Shown here piece by piece: positions 25,464 through 33,832 of a DNA stretch of 45,243 nt (position 1 is its first letter; each line of letters begins with the position of its first letter). Origin of the DNA: Deltaproteobacteria bacterium. Its GTDB lineage: Bacteria > Myxococcota > XYA12-FULL-58-9 > JABJBS01. A program made the position numbers and the translations under genes. The stretch is taken from positions 1-45,243 of the forward strand of contig JABJBS010000055.1 of the NCBI GenBank assembly GCA_018668695.1, read 5' to 3'. The notes below the pieces were generated by a model. That model searched no databases and was not told the origin of the DNA. It saw nothing but the letters and a program-made list of their open reading frames with translations.

Positions 25464-27083
25464 TTACTTTCCTCCCTTGTCGCCAAGGTTTGCAACAGTT
25501 GACTGCGTACCCGGCAAAACCCCTGGAGGGCACTTCATATTTACCGCCAGGTTGAACTCAACTCGGCCGGAGTTTTTCGTTCGTCGTTGGCGCGAAACTT
25601 CTGCTTCTTCAACGCACGGATCTTTTTTCAATGCCGCAACCACCTGCTCGGTCGTTTCAAAATTAGCTGCCTCGCCCTTAGCTGTGATTTTTTCAGATTC
25701 ACCGCCCCTTGAAGGCAAGCGAAACTCCAACTCAGTAAAGGTCACGTCAGTGGCTGGTGGAATTGTTTTAGAAAACGCCTCAAACATACGAGCAGAGGAG
25801 AATTCAGGAATCACGACCCCATCACCCGCGCCCGCAGGCTGTCGCAGCGTTGCAAGTGCAGCCGTTGGGTCGCAAATCTGACGACCAACTATTTTCTCTG
25901 TCGCTAAACAAAACTCTTTATTCAGCGCCTCTTCTTGCCCATTGACCAACACATAGCGTGTCATCATCGAACCCAGCGCCAACAATAAAACGATGGCACT
26001 CCCAATCATAAAATGGGTGAGGGGACCTCGGTAAAGTTGAAGATCTCCCTGGTACGCAAAATCACCGTGGCGAAAGTTCATCGGCACCGCAGAAGAGCGG
26101 CGTAATAAAGCGAGCACCAACCCTAAAGCCGGCGCATAAGCACTGCCTGGAACTTGGCTCTCTGGCTCAAATCCCTCAAGGGATTCTTTCAAGTTCAGCT
26201 CCACCACATTCACTTCCAACGCCTCGCTCAAAAACCCACAGATCCCATCCAGTGCGGCGATATCGCCGGTCACATAAATGGTTTCTGGCATCAGCGCATC
26301 AGGAAGTGCCTTGAAGGTGGTAAACAAATGCGATGCAAGGCCCTTAAGCGCTGTGCGAACTGCATGCTGAATGCGTACAACGTCGCCCGGGTCCATCGTG
26401 CCGTCACCATCGCCGAGACCAATACGTCTCCAATAATCAGCGGCATGGGCTTCACTAATACCCAGTAATTTCGCTAGGTCTTTTTCAAGCTTACGAGTAC
26501 CGAGCCTCATCGTTCGAGCAGAACGAAGTGTTGCGTTGGAGATTAAAGCTAAATGCGCTTCAGTGTGGCCCATGGATAGAACAGCTGCTCGATCCGCATG
26601 TTCTGGCGGTAAAAGCTCCATTAAAGAGCCGACCGGGGAAGCCACCACGCGTGGCTCAAGACCCGCATCTTTAAACATCGTTAGCCGGCGCTCAAGGCAA
26701 TCTCTCGGCATCAACGATGCCAAAACCTCGCTGCGCGTCGTGCCACGCTCGGTCACCAAATAACTCAGTGCCACATCATCCAAGTTGTAAGGGATCTGAC
26801 CTTCCAGCTCGAAACCCACCGCAGCATCTATCTTTCTCAAATCCCCAAAAGGGAAATCTAAAAGTCGTGCGCTGACCCGGTTGGAATCGCAGGCCACCGC
26901 AATGGAATCAAAGTGACCATCGAGTAACTCTTGAAGCCTTGCCAAAAGTAGCTCGTCAGTTTCCTCTTCTTCTCGGTGAACAGTGACCGTCTTGTTCAAA
27001 CATTGCTTACGCATGGTGGCTTCAACCACCACCGCGTGCGCAACATCACCAGCAAGCTCTATGGCTGCAATACGTTGACTCAT
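25464..27083 (-). CDS. gspL: Type II secretion protein GspL (PilM-like cytoplasmic domain)
   Basis: 539 residues. Residues 1-340 are an actin-like (ASKHA/PilM) cytoplasmic domain: RIAAIELAGDVAHAVVVEA, FPFGDLRKIDAAVGFELEGQIPYNLDDVALSY, ETIYVTGDIAALDGIC. One membrane helix lies near 355-378 (FMIGSAIVLLLALGSMMTRYVLV), then a periplasmic ferredoxin-like domain (FTELEFRLPSRG, VEFNLAVNM). GspL recruits the GspE ATPase to the membrane and binds GspM. The usual gammaproteobacterial GspL is about 400 residues; this longer, PilM-like form fits deltaproteobacteria. It follows gspK by seven bases. Confidence 0.92.
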   Translation of the reverse strand: MSQRIAAIELAGDVAHAVVVEATMRKQCLNKTVTVHREEEETDELLLARLQELLDGHFDSIAVACDSNRVSARLLDFPFGDLRKIDAAVGFELEGQIPYNLDDVALSYLVTERGTTRSEVLASLMPRDCLERRLTMFKDAGLEPRVVASPVGSLMELLPPEHADRAAVLSMGHTEAHLALISNATLRSARTMRLGTRKLEKDLAKLLGISEAHAADYWRRIGLGDGDGTMDPGDVVRIQHAVRTALKGLASHLFTTFKALPDALMPETIYVTGDIAALDGICGFLSEALEVNVVELNLKESLEGFEPESQVPGSAYAPALGLVLALLRRSSAVPMNFRHGDFAYQGDLQLYRGPLTHFMIGSAIVLLLALGSMMTRYVLVNGQEEALNKEFCLATEKIVGRQICDPTAALATLRQPAGAGDGVVIPEFSSARMFEAFSKTIPPATDVTFTELEFRLPSRGGESEKITAKGEAANFETTEQVVAALKKDPCVEEAEVSRQRRTKNSGRVEFNLAVNMKCPPGVLPGTQSTVANLGDKGGK

Positions 27084-27090
27084 GATGCAA

Positions 27091-28272
27091 CTACTCTACT
27101 CTCGCGTAATAAAATTTAGCCTCTTGGGTTTGAAAGACTGCTCGAAATCTCTTCGAAGCATTCCCAACATGACCCTCGGCCTGAATTGTAAACCAAACGT
27201 TTTGTGACTTGTCGCTAAAGCGCTGTGCAAGTTTAGCCTGATCGACCAAACCCACCAGACCCGACTCTGTTAATAATAATTTTAGGGTAGCCACATTAAC
27301 AGGCGTCATGCCCATGGCTCCAAAAGATTTCATTTCGACTAAGAGCGACAGAAATTGAGGGAAGAGAGGCTGCATTACAAACTGCTCAAGCAGCACCCCT
27401 TCTTGCAACGACGCCGCAAGCCCCATCAAAATGACCTCGAGCGATGCGGTACCGAGCTCAATTTGCGCGGTGGCAGGATAGATGGTGACCGTATCCTTAA
27501 GTAAATCATAGAGTGCATCGTCTACCCCATGCACGAGCTGCAGTTCAGCCACGGAATCAAAGGGTGCATTCTTCGCCTCATAAGAATCCTGCAAGTAGGA
27601 ATAATGCCTATCTTCGTCCCCTACCTGCGAACCAAACTCATTTCCATCACGGTCCGTCCAATCCACGATAGCTCCAATAAGCTCTTCGGGAGTTTCAGCA
27701 TGCGTGCCGTTTAAATCGTCTTCTTGGAAATGAGTTTCGAGGCGCGGATCAAGCAAAAGCCCGTAAAGCATTTCCATGGCTGGTTTACCGTCACGAACGG
27801 ATTTTAAAACATTCAGGGAAATCTTTGAGTGTTCGCTTGTGCTCGTTGCGATGCATTCACCAGGAAAAAAACCTTCGGCCGCAACGGATTCTTCAAGATC
27901 TCGCTCCACGGGCTTAAACAAGGCACCCATCAGTCCGCACTCCACCGGGAGCATCTCGAGAATTTGCCCCATGGGCAATTGCCCACCACCTGCTGCCCCA
28001 CCGGCTCCGGTATTGCCCATAAGCATGTTCGCAACCTGGTTGAGCTTTCGAGAGTGACGCAAAATCAGCGCACGAAGACGTAAAGCGCTCAATGCATTGT
28101 ACTCAGCCTGAAGTTCATCGCGTGCGTTGTAAGCTAGCTGCAAATCAACACGGCTGCTGTATTGAAACTCCGTGACCACTGCTGCCACCAAAGTGACCAA
28201 GACGAGGACCATCAGCAACGCAACACCACGTTCACGAGGCGGCTTACGGCGAGATTTAATTAATCTAGACAT
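27091..28272 (-). CDS. gspK: Type II secretion minor pseudopilin GspK
   Basis: 393 residues. The prepilin leader ends RERG and the mature helix starts VALLMVLVLVTLVAAVV; as usual for GspK there is no Glu at +5. The large globular part has the GspK helical module with an HhH-like stretch (FDSVAELQLVHGVDDALYDLLKD). GspK caps the tip of the pseudopilus with GspI and GspJ. Near residue 85 there is a Gly-rich insert (GNTGAGGAAGGG). The start overlaps the end of gspJ by 13 bases. Confidence 0.93.
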   Translation of the reverse strand: MSRLIKSRRKPPRERGVALLMVLVLVTLVAAVVTEFQYSSRVDLQLAYNARDELQAEYNALSALRLRALILRHSRKLNQVANMLMGNTGAGGAAGGGQLPMGQILEMLPVECGLMGALFKPVERDLEESVAAEGFFPGECIATSTSEHSKISLNVLKSVRDGKPAMEMLYGLLLDPRLETHFQEDDLNGTHAETPEELIGAIVDWTDRDGNEFGSQVGDEDRHYSYLQDSYEAKNAPFDSVAELQLVHGVDDALYDLLKDTVTIYPATAQIELGTASLEVILMGLAASLQEGVLLEQFVMQPLFPQFLSLLVEMKSFGAMGMTPVNVATLKLLLTESGLVGLVDQAKLAQRFSDKSQNVWFTIQAEGHVGNASKRFRAVFQTQEAKFYYARVE

Positions 28273-28961
28273 CGCGACCCCGTGATGCCTGGAATGGCCA
28301 TAGCCTGCTGAACGAAGAGGCGTGTTTTCGTCGTAAACTTTTGCTCGTTACCCGCCGAGTCGAGCGCTGTGATTTGAATCTTTACAAAAAGCGGGAGCTT
28401 TCCTTTAAAGTCCATGGAGGTCGAATCCCACTCGTCTTCCCATTCCTTGTCGAGCGGATCGAAAAATTCGAATTCAATATCTAAGACATCCTCAGCCATC
28501 AACTTGATGGAACCACCTTCTTCAGGCTCCTCGTCAATGCGCGCTTGCTCTCGGCGAAACAAGGCTTTTCGGCTGGAATCGTCGGGGTGGCTGTCTACAA
28601 AATAGGAAAGTTCGTTTTGGTCGGATTCATTGGCGTCTGAGCGAATCTTAAAATGCGAAAAACTGGTGAAGTCTAGGCGCATACCATTGGATGAGCGCTT
28701 GCCAAGAAAAATCGTTTTGTTCTGTGGATCTTCACAGTCGCGGTGTTCGGAGAGGAAAGCACTTTGGATCTCTCGGGTCATGCGGAGCATGGACTGACGA
28801 ACTTGGTGGTAATGGTCTGTGACACCAAGCGTTCTTTCGCGAGCATCCACAGAACTTCTTAAAGTACCGAAGCTTAAAGTACCAATCATGCCAAGAATCG
28901 AGACCGCAATCATGATCTCCATGAGCGTAAAGCCTTGTTGCTTGCGCTTCATATGCTTCAT
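28260..28961 (-). CDS. gspJ: Type II secretion minor pseudopilin GspJ
   Basis: 233 residues. Leader MKHMKRKQQG and mature N-terminus FTLMEIMIAVSILGMIGTLSF with Glu at +5. The phrase RQSMLRMTREIQSAFLSEH is the typical GspJ segment after the helix, and the C-terminal half (LDFTSFSHFKI, ELSYFVDSHPDD, LMAEDVLDIEFEFFD, LPLFVKIQITA) matches the family. It belongs to the tip complex with GspI and GspK. It overlaps gspI by four bases (ATGA). A second Met at residue 4 could be the start. Confidence 0.94.
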   Translation of the reverse strand: MKHMKRKQQGFTLMEIMIAVSILGMIGTLSFGTLRSSVDARERTLGVTDHYHQVRQSMLRMTREIQSAFLSEHRDCEDPQNKTIFLGKRSSNGMRLDFTSFSHFKIRSDANESDQNELSYFVDSHPDDSSRKALFRREQARIDEEPEEGGSIKLMAEDVLDIEFEFFDPLDKEWEDEWDSTSMDFKGKLPLFVKIQITALDSAGNEQKFTTKTRLFVQQAMAIPGITGSRCLD

Positions 28962-29602
28962 CGCTTAAGCCCAGTTCCGAGGTCTAAATCGAGCTTAGGA
29001 AGCTTTGAAGGATCGATCGTACTTAAATCCGGCATTCCACCGGCGCCTGCGTTCTGAAGGCTAAAATCTTGTTTCGTTACAAACGCACGCACTTCAAAGC
29101 TTTCTTCGTACTTTCCTACCGGCCACGTGAGCTTGAGTTCAACGAGCCGGATAGAACGACCGATTTCATCGGTAAAGGTGCTGAGCATTCCGCCAAAACC
29201 TTCAACACCACCGAGCATCGATTCGCAATCGGCTGCAGCGGCTTCTGGTTCAACCCCATCTGGTGCAAAGCCAGAGCACATACTTGCAAGGCCGGATAGG
29301 TCTAACTCCACCTCACTCACACGGCTTGTGTACTTGACGTATTCATAACCCTCGTCGCCAAAATCACCTTCTTCTTCAAGGTCACCAACCACGAAGCCAT
29401 CTTCAATGAGCATAGCCTCAAGGTCGACCATTTTGGAACGCGCCAAAAGGGAGGCGATGGTCAGGTCTCGTGACCGCCCTGCACTGTTTACGCTCGATGC
29501 TTGAGACTCCAAAAGTACCGTCAGGCTCATGGCTAAAATACCCAGAGCGATGACAACCTCCAAGAGCGTAAAACCTCGGGTAGAGTTCGTGCGGCGGGTC
29601 AT
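28958..29602 (-). CDS. gspI: Type II secretion minor pseudopilin GspI
   Basis: 214 residues. Leader MTRRTNSTRG, mature FTLLEVVIALGILAMSLTVLLES, then SVNSAGRSRDLTIASLLARSKMVDLE as in GspI. It is much longer than gammaproteobacterial GspI (about 125 residues): an acidic, Gly-rich insert with two cysteines (GDLEEEGDFGDEGYEY; ASMCSGFAPDG; ADCESMLGGVEG) sits before the final strand block RSIRLVELKLTWPVGKYEESFEVRAFVT. A C-terminal Pro/Leu tail follows. It overlaps gspH and gspJ by four bases on each side, so translation is coupled. Confidence 0.93.
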   Translation of the reverse strand: MTRRTNSTRGFTLLEVVIALGILAMSLTVLLESQASSVNSAGRSRDLTIASLLARSKMVDLEAMLIEDGFVVGDLEEEGDFGDEGYEYVKYTSRVSEVELDLSGLASMCSGFAPDGVEPEAAAADCESMLGGVEGFGGMLSTFTDEIGRSIRLVELKLTWPVGKYEESFEVRAFVTKQDFSLQNAGAGGMPDLSTIDPSKLPKLDLDLGTGLKR

Positions 29603-30324
29603 GATTTATCACCCTCCACATAGCCCGCGAGAACTTCTGCGCGACCGGTAAGCGACCAGATCTTGATGGTAAAAATACGAGAGTCCGCGTCTTCTAAATG
29701 CACCATAGCGTCTTGGGTGTAACCGTGAGGAAAGAAAATCAATGAAGCTTCACCTTCAGTGATGGGCTGGTCGGAGCCTTCGATCCAAACGTCCATGATC
29801 TTTACGCCTTCTTCAAGCGTAAAACTTTTATCGGTATCCTGAAAGCTTGTTGTACCGCTGCCACCTTGAAGACCACTGATGCCAAATAAAGCAGCCGCAG
29901 CACCGGAGCCCTCTTCGCCTTCTTTGGCTTCTGGCTCATCCCAACCTTCTTCCAAGTTCACGCCGGCCATCATAGCCTCTAAACCGGAACCCATGGTGGT
30001 AGGCGCTTTCGTGGCCGCAACCAGTGCATTACTACCTGGCTCTAGGCGAAAAGTTGTAGCTGAGCGTTGAATTTTGATGACGCCATCTTGGAGATTAAAA
30101 ACCAACCGGTGGGTCTCACCTGTTAGTGCCGCTTCGTCATAGGTGCCTTGAACAGTGGCCGCGAGCATCATGGAAGACTTACGCAGCGATAAACGGGTCA
30201 CGTTGCCGATGGTCGGAATCGCAACCGCGGCAATCAACGCAATGATGGCTAAAGTGATGGTTGCTTCCACCAGAGTAAAGCCGTGGCTGCCGCGGCGAGC
30301 CTTTGCGTTGATTGGCCGAGTCAT
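29599..30324 (-). CDS. gspH: Type II secretion minor pseudopilin GspH
   Basis: 241 residues. Leader ending RRGSHG, mature FTLVEATITLAIIALIAAVAIPTI with Glu at +5, then a GspH-like body (RKSSMMLAATVQGTYDEAALTGETHRLVFNLQDGVIKI ends before an insert). The insert, about residues 110-165, is Gly/Ala/acidic (EEGWDEPEAKEGEEG, AAAALFGISGLQGGSG) and absent from usual GspH. The final part (ASLIFFPHGYTQDAMVHL, FTIKIWSLTGRAEVLAGYV) fits GspH again. It links the major pseudopilin to the tip. It lies six bases after gspG. Confidence 0.92.
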   Translation of the reverse strand: MTRPINAKARRGSHGFTLVEATITLAIIALIAAVAIPTIGNVTRLSLRKSSMMLAATVQGTYDEAALTGETHRLVFNLQDGVIKIQRSATTFRLEPGSNALVAATKAPTTMGSGLEAMMAGVNLEEGWDEPEAKEGEEGSGAAAALFGISGLQGGSGTTSFQDTDKSFTLEEGVKIMDVWIEGSDQPITEGEASLIFFPHGYTQDAMVHLEDADSRIFTIKIWSLTGRAEVLAGYVEGDKS

Positions 30325-30330
30325 CTGAGC

Positions 30331-30819
30331 TTACTCAGCGCTCTTCCAATTACCGATGTCGTCACCGCCGCCTTGAACACCATCTTTGCCATAGCTCATG
30401 ACATCGAATCCGCCTGAATTCTGTGTGCCAGGGTAAATATAAACGAAAGCGTTGCCCCAAGCGTCTTCTGGAATCGAAGTCATAAATGGCTGAACATTAC
30501 CCTTCGGTGCTGTTAAAGCCTGCAGGCCTTCGGCTGTTGAAGGGTAGTTTCGAAAGCTTAGTCGATAGAGCTCAAGGGCATCTGAGATCTGCTTGATCTG
30601 AGTCTTGCTTGTTTCAACTTGCGCATCCTCAAGTCGGCCGAAAACCTGCACACCAACAACACTGGCAATCAAACCGATGATTGCAATAACAACCATGATT
30701 TCAATCAGAGTCATACCGCGCTGAGCGTGGCGTGATGCTTTGTTCATCAACTCGTGGTGCACACCAAGTGAATCGGAGAGTTCGTTGTGCGATTGCTCGC
30801 TTGTCTTTAGTTCCTGCAT
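30331..30819 (-). CDS. gspG: Type II secretion major pseudopilin GspG
   Basis: 162 residues. Mature start MTLIEIMVVIAIIGLIASVVGVQ after QRG, Glu at +5, then QIKQISDALELYRLSFRNYPSTAEGLQAL and the calcium-site C-terminus GKDGVQGGGDDIGNW, both GspG hallmarks. Met replaces the more common Phe at +1. The leader is 35 residues from the ATG at 30819, which has AGAGGA six bases upstream; a shorter 11-residue leader could start at ATG 30747 but that has no clear ribosome site. GspG polymerises into the pseudopilus after processing by prepilin peptidase; no gspO is in the window. Confidence 0.95.
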   Translation of the reverse strand: MQELKTSEQSHNELSDSLGVHHELMNKASRHAQRGMTLIEIMVVIAIIGLIASVVGVQVFGRLEDAQVETSKTQIKQISDALELYRLSFRNYPSTAEGLQALTAPKGNVQPFMTSIPEDAWGNAFVYIYPGTQNSGGFDVMSYGKDGVQGGGDDIGNWKSAE

Positions 30820-30834
30820 GGTCTGTCCTCTTGC

Positions 30835-32064
30835 TTAAATAGCTGAGCTCATTTGGAGAATTGGCATTAAGATAGCGAAGACAATGCTTGCTACCACGAT
30901 ACCCATGACGACAATGATAAGCGGCTCCAATAAGCTCGTCATCGCCCGCAATCGGGAATCGATTTGTACTTCATAGCTTTTTGCGACGTTGTTCAGCATG
31001 GGTTCGAGTTGACCCGATTTTTCACCAATACCGATCATGTGCGTCACGATGGGTGGAAAGTGGCCAGAACGCTTTAGAGGCGCAGCAATGCTGTCACCCT
31101 CTTTGACACAGTCTCGCGCGGTTTCGATAACTTCCAATAAAACGGTATTTTGAACCACGTTTTTAACAATATCGAAGGCCGTTAAAAGGGGCACACCACT
31201 GGCCATCAACGTTCCAAGCGTCTTACAAAATCGTGAGATCGCAACCATTCGAACCAGAGGTCCAAACACTGGAACCGTCAGGAGAAATAAATCCCACTTC
31301 GGTCGCCCTTTTTCCGTTCCGATATATTTACGGCCAAAATAAACCACGAGACCAATCAATAAAATTATCAAGAACCAGTAGTCGATCATGATCTTACTAA
31401 CAGCGATTAAGAATTGCGTGGGCAGTGGCAAGACCATCTTTTGAGATTCGAAAATCTTGGTGATCTTGGGGATGACGAAAACGAAAAGCATCGCGGTAAC
31501 ACCGAGCGCCATCAAGAGCATGATGACCGGATAAACCAAGGTACCGACGAGCTTCGAACGCAGCTCATGCTGACTTTCAGTAAAATCTGCAAGCCGGTCA
31601 AGAACCACATCCAACGCGCCTGAAGTTTCCCCGGCTCGTACCATACTGATGTAGAGCCCGGTAAAGACCTTCGGGTGCTCAGCCAAAGCTTCCGCCATGG
31701 GGGCACCTTCGTTAACACGCTGCTTGACCGCGGCCCAAACGCCTTTGAGAGTTTGGTTCTCCACCTGGTCGATCAACGCGGTGAGTGATTCCACCAAGGA
31801 AATTCCGGCACCCACCAATGTGGATAACTGGCGCGTTGATACCGCAAGGTCTTCCGTAGAAACCTTCTCGGCAAAGAGCTTCACTTGAAAGCTGGCGCCG
31901 CCTTCTTTTTTCTTTTTTGCAGTGGGTCCTGATTCTTTTAAGTCTGTGAGGAAAATACCATCACGGCGCAAAAGCTGCTTAATCGCGCGAGGGTTTTCGG
32001 CCTCTCGAGTACCGCTGGTTGATTTACCTGCGGAATCCATCCCTTTGTATGCGTAAACTGGCAT
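30835..32064 (-). CDS. gspF: Type II secretion inner-membrane platform protein GspF
   Basis: 409 residues, normal length. It opens with the family phrase MPVYAYKGMDSAGKSTSGTREAENPRAI (split here only by reading), has two repeated cytoplasmic helical domains (DLAVSTRQLSTLVGAGISLVESL; ISRFCKTLGTLMASGVPLLTAFDIV) and three membrane segments (VGTLVYPVIMLLMALGV, YWFLIILLIGLVVYFG, PLIIVVMGIVVASIVFAIL). The second domain carries MIGIGEKSGQLEPMLNNVA, diagnostic of GspF/PilC. It anchors pseudopilus assembly and contacts GspE, whose gene ends nine bases upstream. Confidence 0.96.
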   Translation of the reverse strand: MPVYAYKGMDSAGKSTSGTREAENPRAIKQLLRRDGIFLTDLKESGPTAKKKKEGGASFQVKLFAEKVSTEDLAVSTRQLSTLVGAGISLVESLTALIDQVENQTLKGVWAAVKQRVNEGAPMAEALAEHPKVFTGLYISMVRAGETSGALDVVLDRLADFTESQHELRSKLVGTLVYPVIMLLMALGVTAMLFVFVIPKITKIFESQKMVLPLPTQFLIAVSKIMIDYWFLIILLIGLVVYFGRKYIGTEKGRPKWDLFLLTVPVFGPLVRMVAISRFCKTLGTLMASGVPLLTAFDIVKNVVQNTVLLEVIETARDCVKEGDSIAAPLKRSGHFPPIVTHMIGIGEKSGQLEPMLNNVAKSYEVQIDSRLRAMTSLLEPLIIVVMGIVVASIVFAILMPILQMSSAI

Positions 32065-32072
32065 CCCTAGAC

Positions 32073-33827
32073 TTAACCTTCTGCCGTCACACGTAAGACT
32101 TCAGCACTTGAAGTAATGCCCGCTAAAACTTTTTGGGCACCATCATCACGAAGCGTGCGCATACCTTGAGTTTTGGCTTTTTTCTTAATCGTATTGGAGT
32201 CGACATTTTGAAGAATCAACTGCCGTACCTCATCCGTAGGCATCATCAATTCGTAAATACCGAGTCGCCCTTGATACCCTGTTCCCAAGCACGCGGGGCA
32301 ACCTTGGCCGCGCCAAAACTTAGGATTGGGTCCAAGCCTTTCTGGACTGAGGCCAAGCTCTAGGATTTCCTCTTCCGATGCTTCGTATTCTTCCTTACAT
32401 TCGGGGCAGAGCGTTCTCACGAGGCGCTGGGCCAAAATACCGATCACTGAAGATGCAACCAAGAAAGGTTCAACTCCCATATCGACCAAACGGGTAATCG
32501 CGCCGGGCGCATCGTTGGTGTGAATCGTAGACAAAACCAAGTGACCCGTAAGGGCCGCCTGAATCGCAATTTCAGCCGTCTCGAGGTCTCGAATCTCACC
32601 AACCATAATGACATCTGGATCGTGTCGCAGAAACGAGCGCAAACCGTTGGCAAAGGTCAACTTAATTTTAGATTGGACCTGGGTTTGGCTCACACCATCA
32701 AGCTGATATTCCACCGGATCTTCGATGGTGAGAATATTCAAATCAGGGCGGTTGATGGCACTTAGGCACGCATAAAGTGTGGTCGTCTTACCACTGCCCG
32801 TAGGACCTGTTACTAAAATGATTCCGTGGCTCTTTTTGATGAGGCCATTCATTGCGGTGTGCGTGTCTCGCGTAAAGCCAAGGTCGGTTAAGTCCAAGAG
32901 AATCGAAGATCTATCGAGTAGACGCATTGTGATGCGCTCGCCGTAGGCCGTAGGTACTGTCGCCACACGAATATCAACGTCTTTACCCGCCATCTTGATA
33001 CGAATACGACCATCTTGGGGAAGGCGTTTTTCTGCGATGTTAAGCTCAGCTTGAATCTTAATCCGGCTGATGATGCTCGCCTGCAGACGCTTCGGTGGAC
33101 GAATTTTTTCGTAGAGAATACCGTCGATCCGGAAACGGACCACCAAGTCACGTTCGCCAGGCTCGATATGAATATCTGAAGCGTGCTCTTTAATCGCTTG
33201 CGAGATCAGAGAGTTGACCAATCGAATGATTGGCGCCTCATCTTCAGAATCGAGAAGGTCAACCGCTTCCTCGAAATCCTGAGCAAAGGTATCAAGGTCT
33301 TCATCTTCCAAATCTTCCATCGCTGCTGCCGCGTGGGCGGTGCCTCGGTCATAGACTTGGTTGATGGCTTGAATAATTTCCTCTGATGTCGCCAAAGCGA
33401 GTTCAATGGATTCGTCGATTAAATTGGCGAGGTCATCAAGCGCTGCGACCGCGAGCGGTTCAGAAGTCACAACGACAACCGTACCATCTTCTCGCTGAGC
33501 CACGGGTAAGAGCTTAAACTGCTTTGCAAAGTTAATTGGCACCGGCGTGATCAAGTCGTCGGGGACATTTGCGTCATCGATAGATTCCCAAACAGGGATA
33601 TCCAGCTGCTCCCCGAGAGCTTCGAGAAGCTGCTTTTCGGTTATGCTTCGTTGACCAATTAAGATTTCACCTAAGAGACCGCCACGCTCAGTTTGCAATT
33701 CAAGTGCGGTATCGACCACCTCTTGGCTAATTACGCCGCGTGCGCAGAGCAGTTCACCCAGGCGCCGCTCAGAGAATCTCTCCGACGGTTGCAGCACATC
33801 GACCTCAGTTTTTTCCTGAATCTCCAT
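32073..33827 (-). CDS. gspE: Type II secretion ATPase GspE
   Basis: 584 residues. An N-terminal GspE_N/MshEN domain (LLGEILIGQRSITEKQLLEALGEQ) is followed by an acidic linker (EDLEDEDLDTFAQDFEEAVD, about 171-190) and the ATPase: Walker A GPTGSGKTTT (341-350), Asp box ILTIEDPVEYQ, Walker B DPDVIMVGEIRDLETAE, His box LSTIHTNDA, and the zinc-binding CPEC...CPAC module near 485-525. It powers pseudopilus extension as a hexamer at the inner face of the membrane, docked by GspL. The ORF begins five bases after gspD ends. Confidence 0.97.
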   Translation of the reverse strand: MEIQEKTEVDVLQPSERFSERRLGELLCARGVISQEVVDTALELQTERGGLLGEILIGQRSITEKQLLEALGEQLDIPVWESIDDANVPDDLITPVPINFAKQFKLLPVAQREDGTVVVVTSEPLAVAALDDLANLIDESIELALATSEEIIQAINQVYDRGTAHAAAAMEDLEDEDLDTFAQDFEEAVDLLDSEDEAPIIRLVNSLISQAIKEHASDIHIEPGERDLVVRFRIDGILYEKIRPPKRLQASIISRIKIQAELNIAEKRLPQDGRIRIKMAGKDVDIRVATVPTAYGERITMRLLDRSSILLDLTDLGFTRDTHTAMNGLIKKSHGIILVTGPTGSGKTTTLYACLSAINRPDLNILTIEDPVEYQLDGVSQTQVQSKIKLTFANGLRSFLRHDPDVIMVGEIRDLETAEIAIQAALTGHLVLSTIHTNDAPGAITRLVDMGVEPFLVASSVIGILAQRLVRTLCPECKEEYEASEEEILELGLSPERLGPNPKFWRGQGCPACLGTGYQGRLGIYELMMPTDEVRQLILQNVDSNTIKKKAKTQGMRTLRDDGAQKVLAGITSSAEVLRVTAEG

Positions 33828-33832
33828 GTGGA

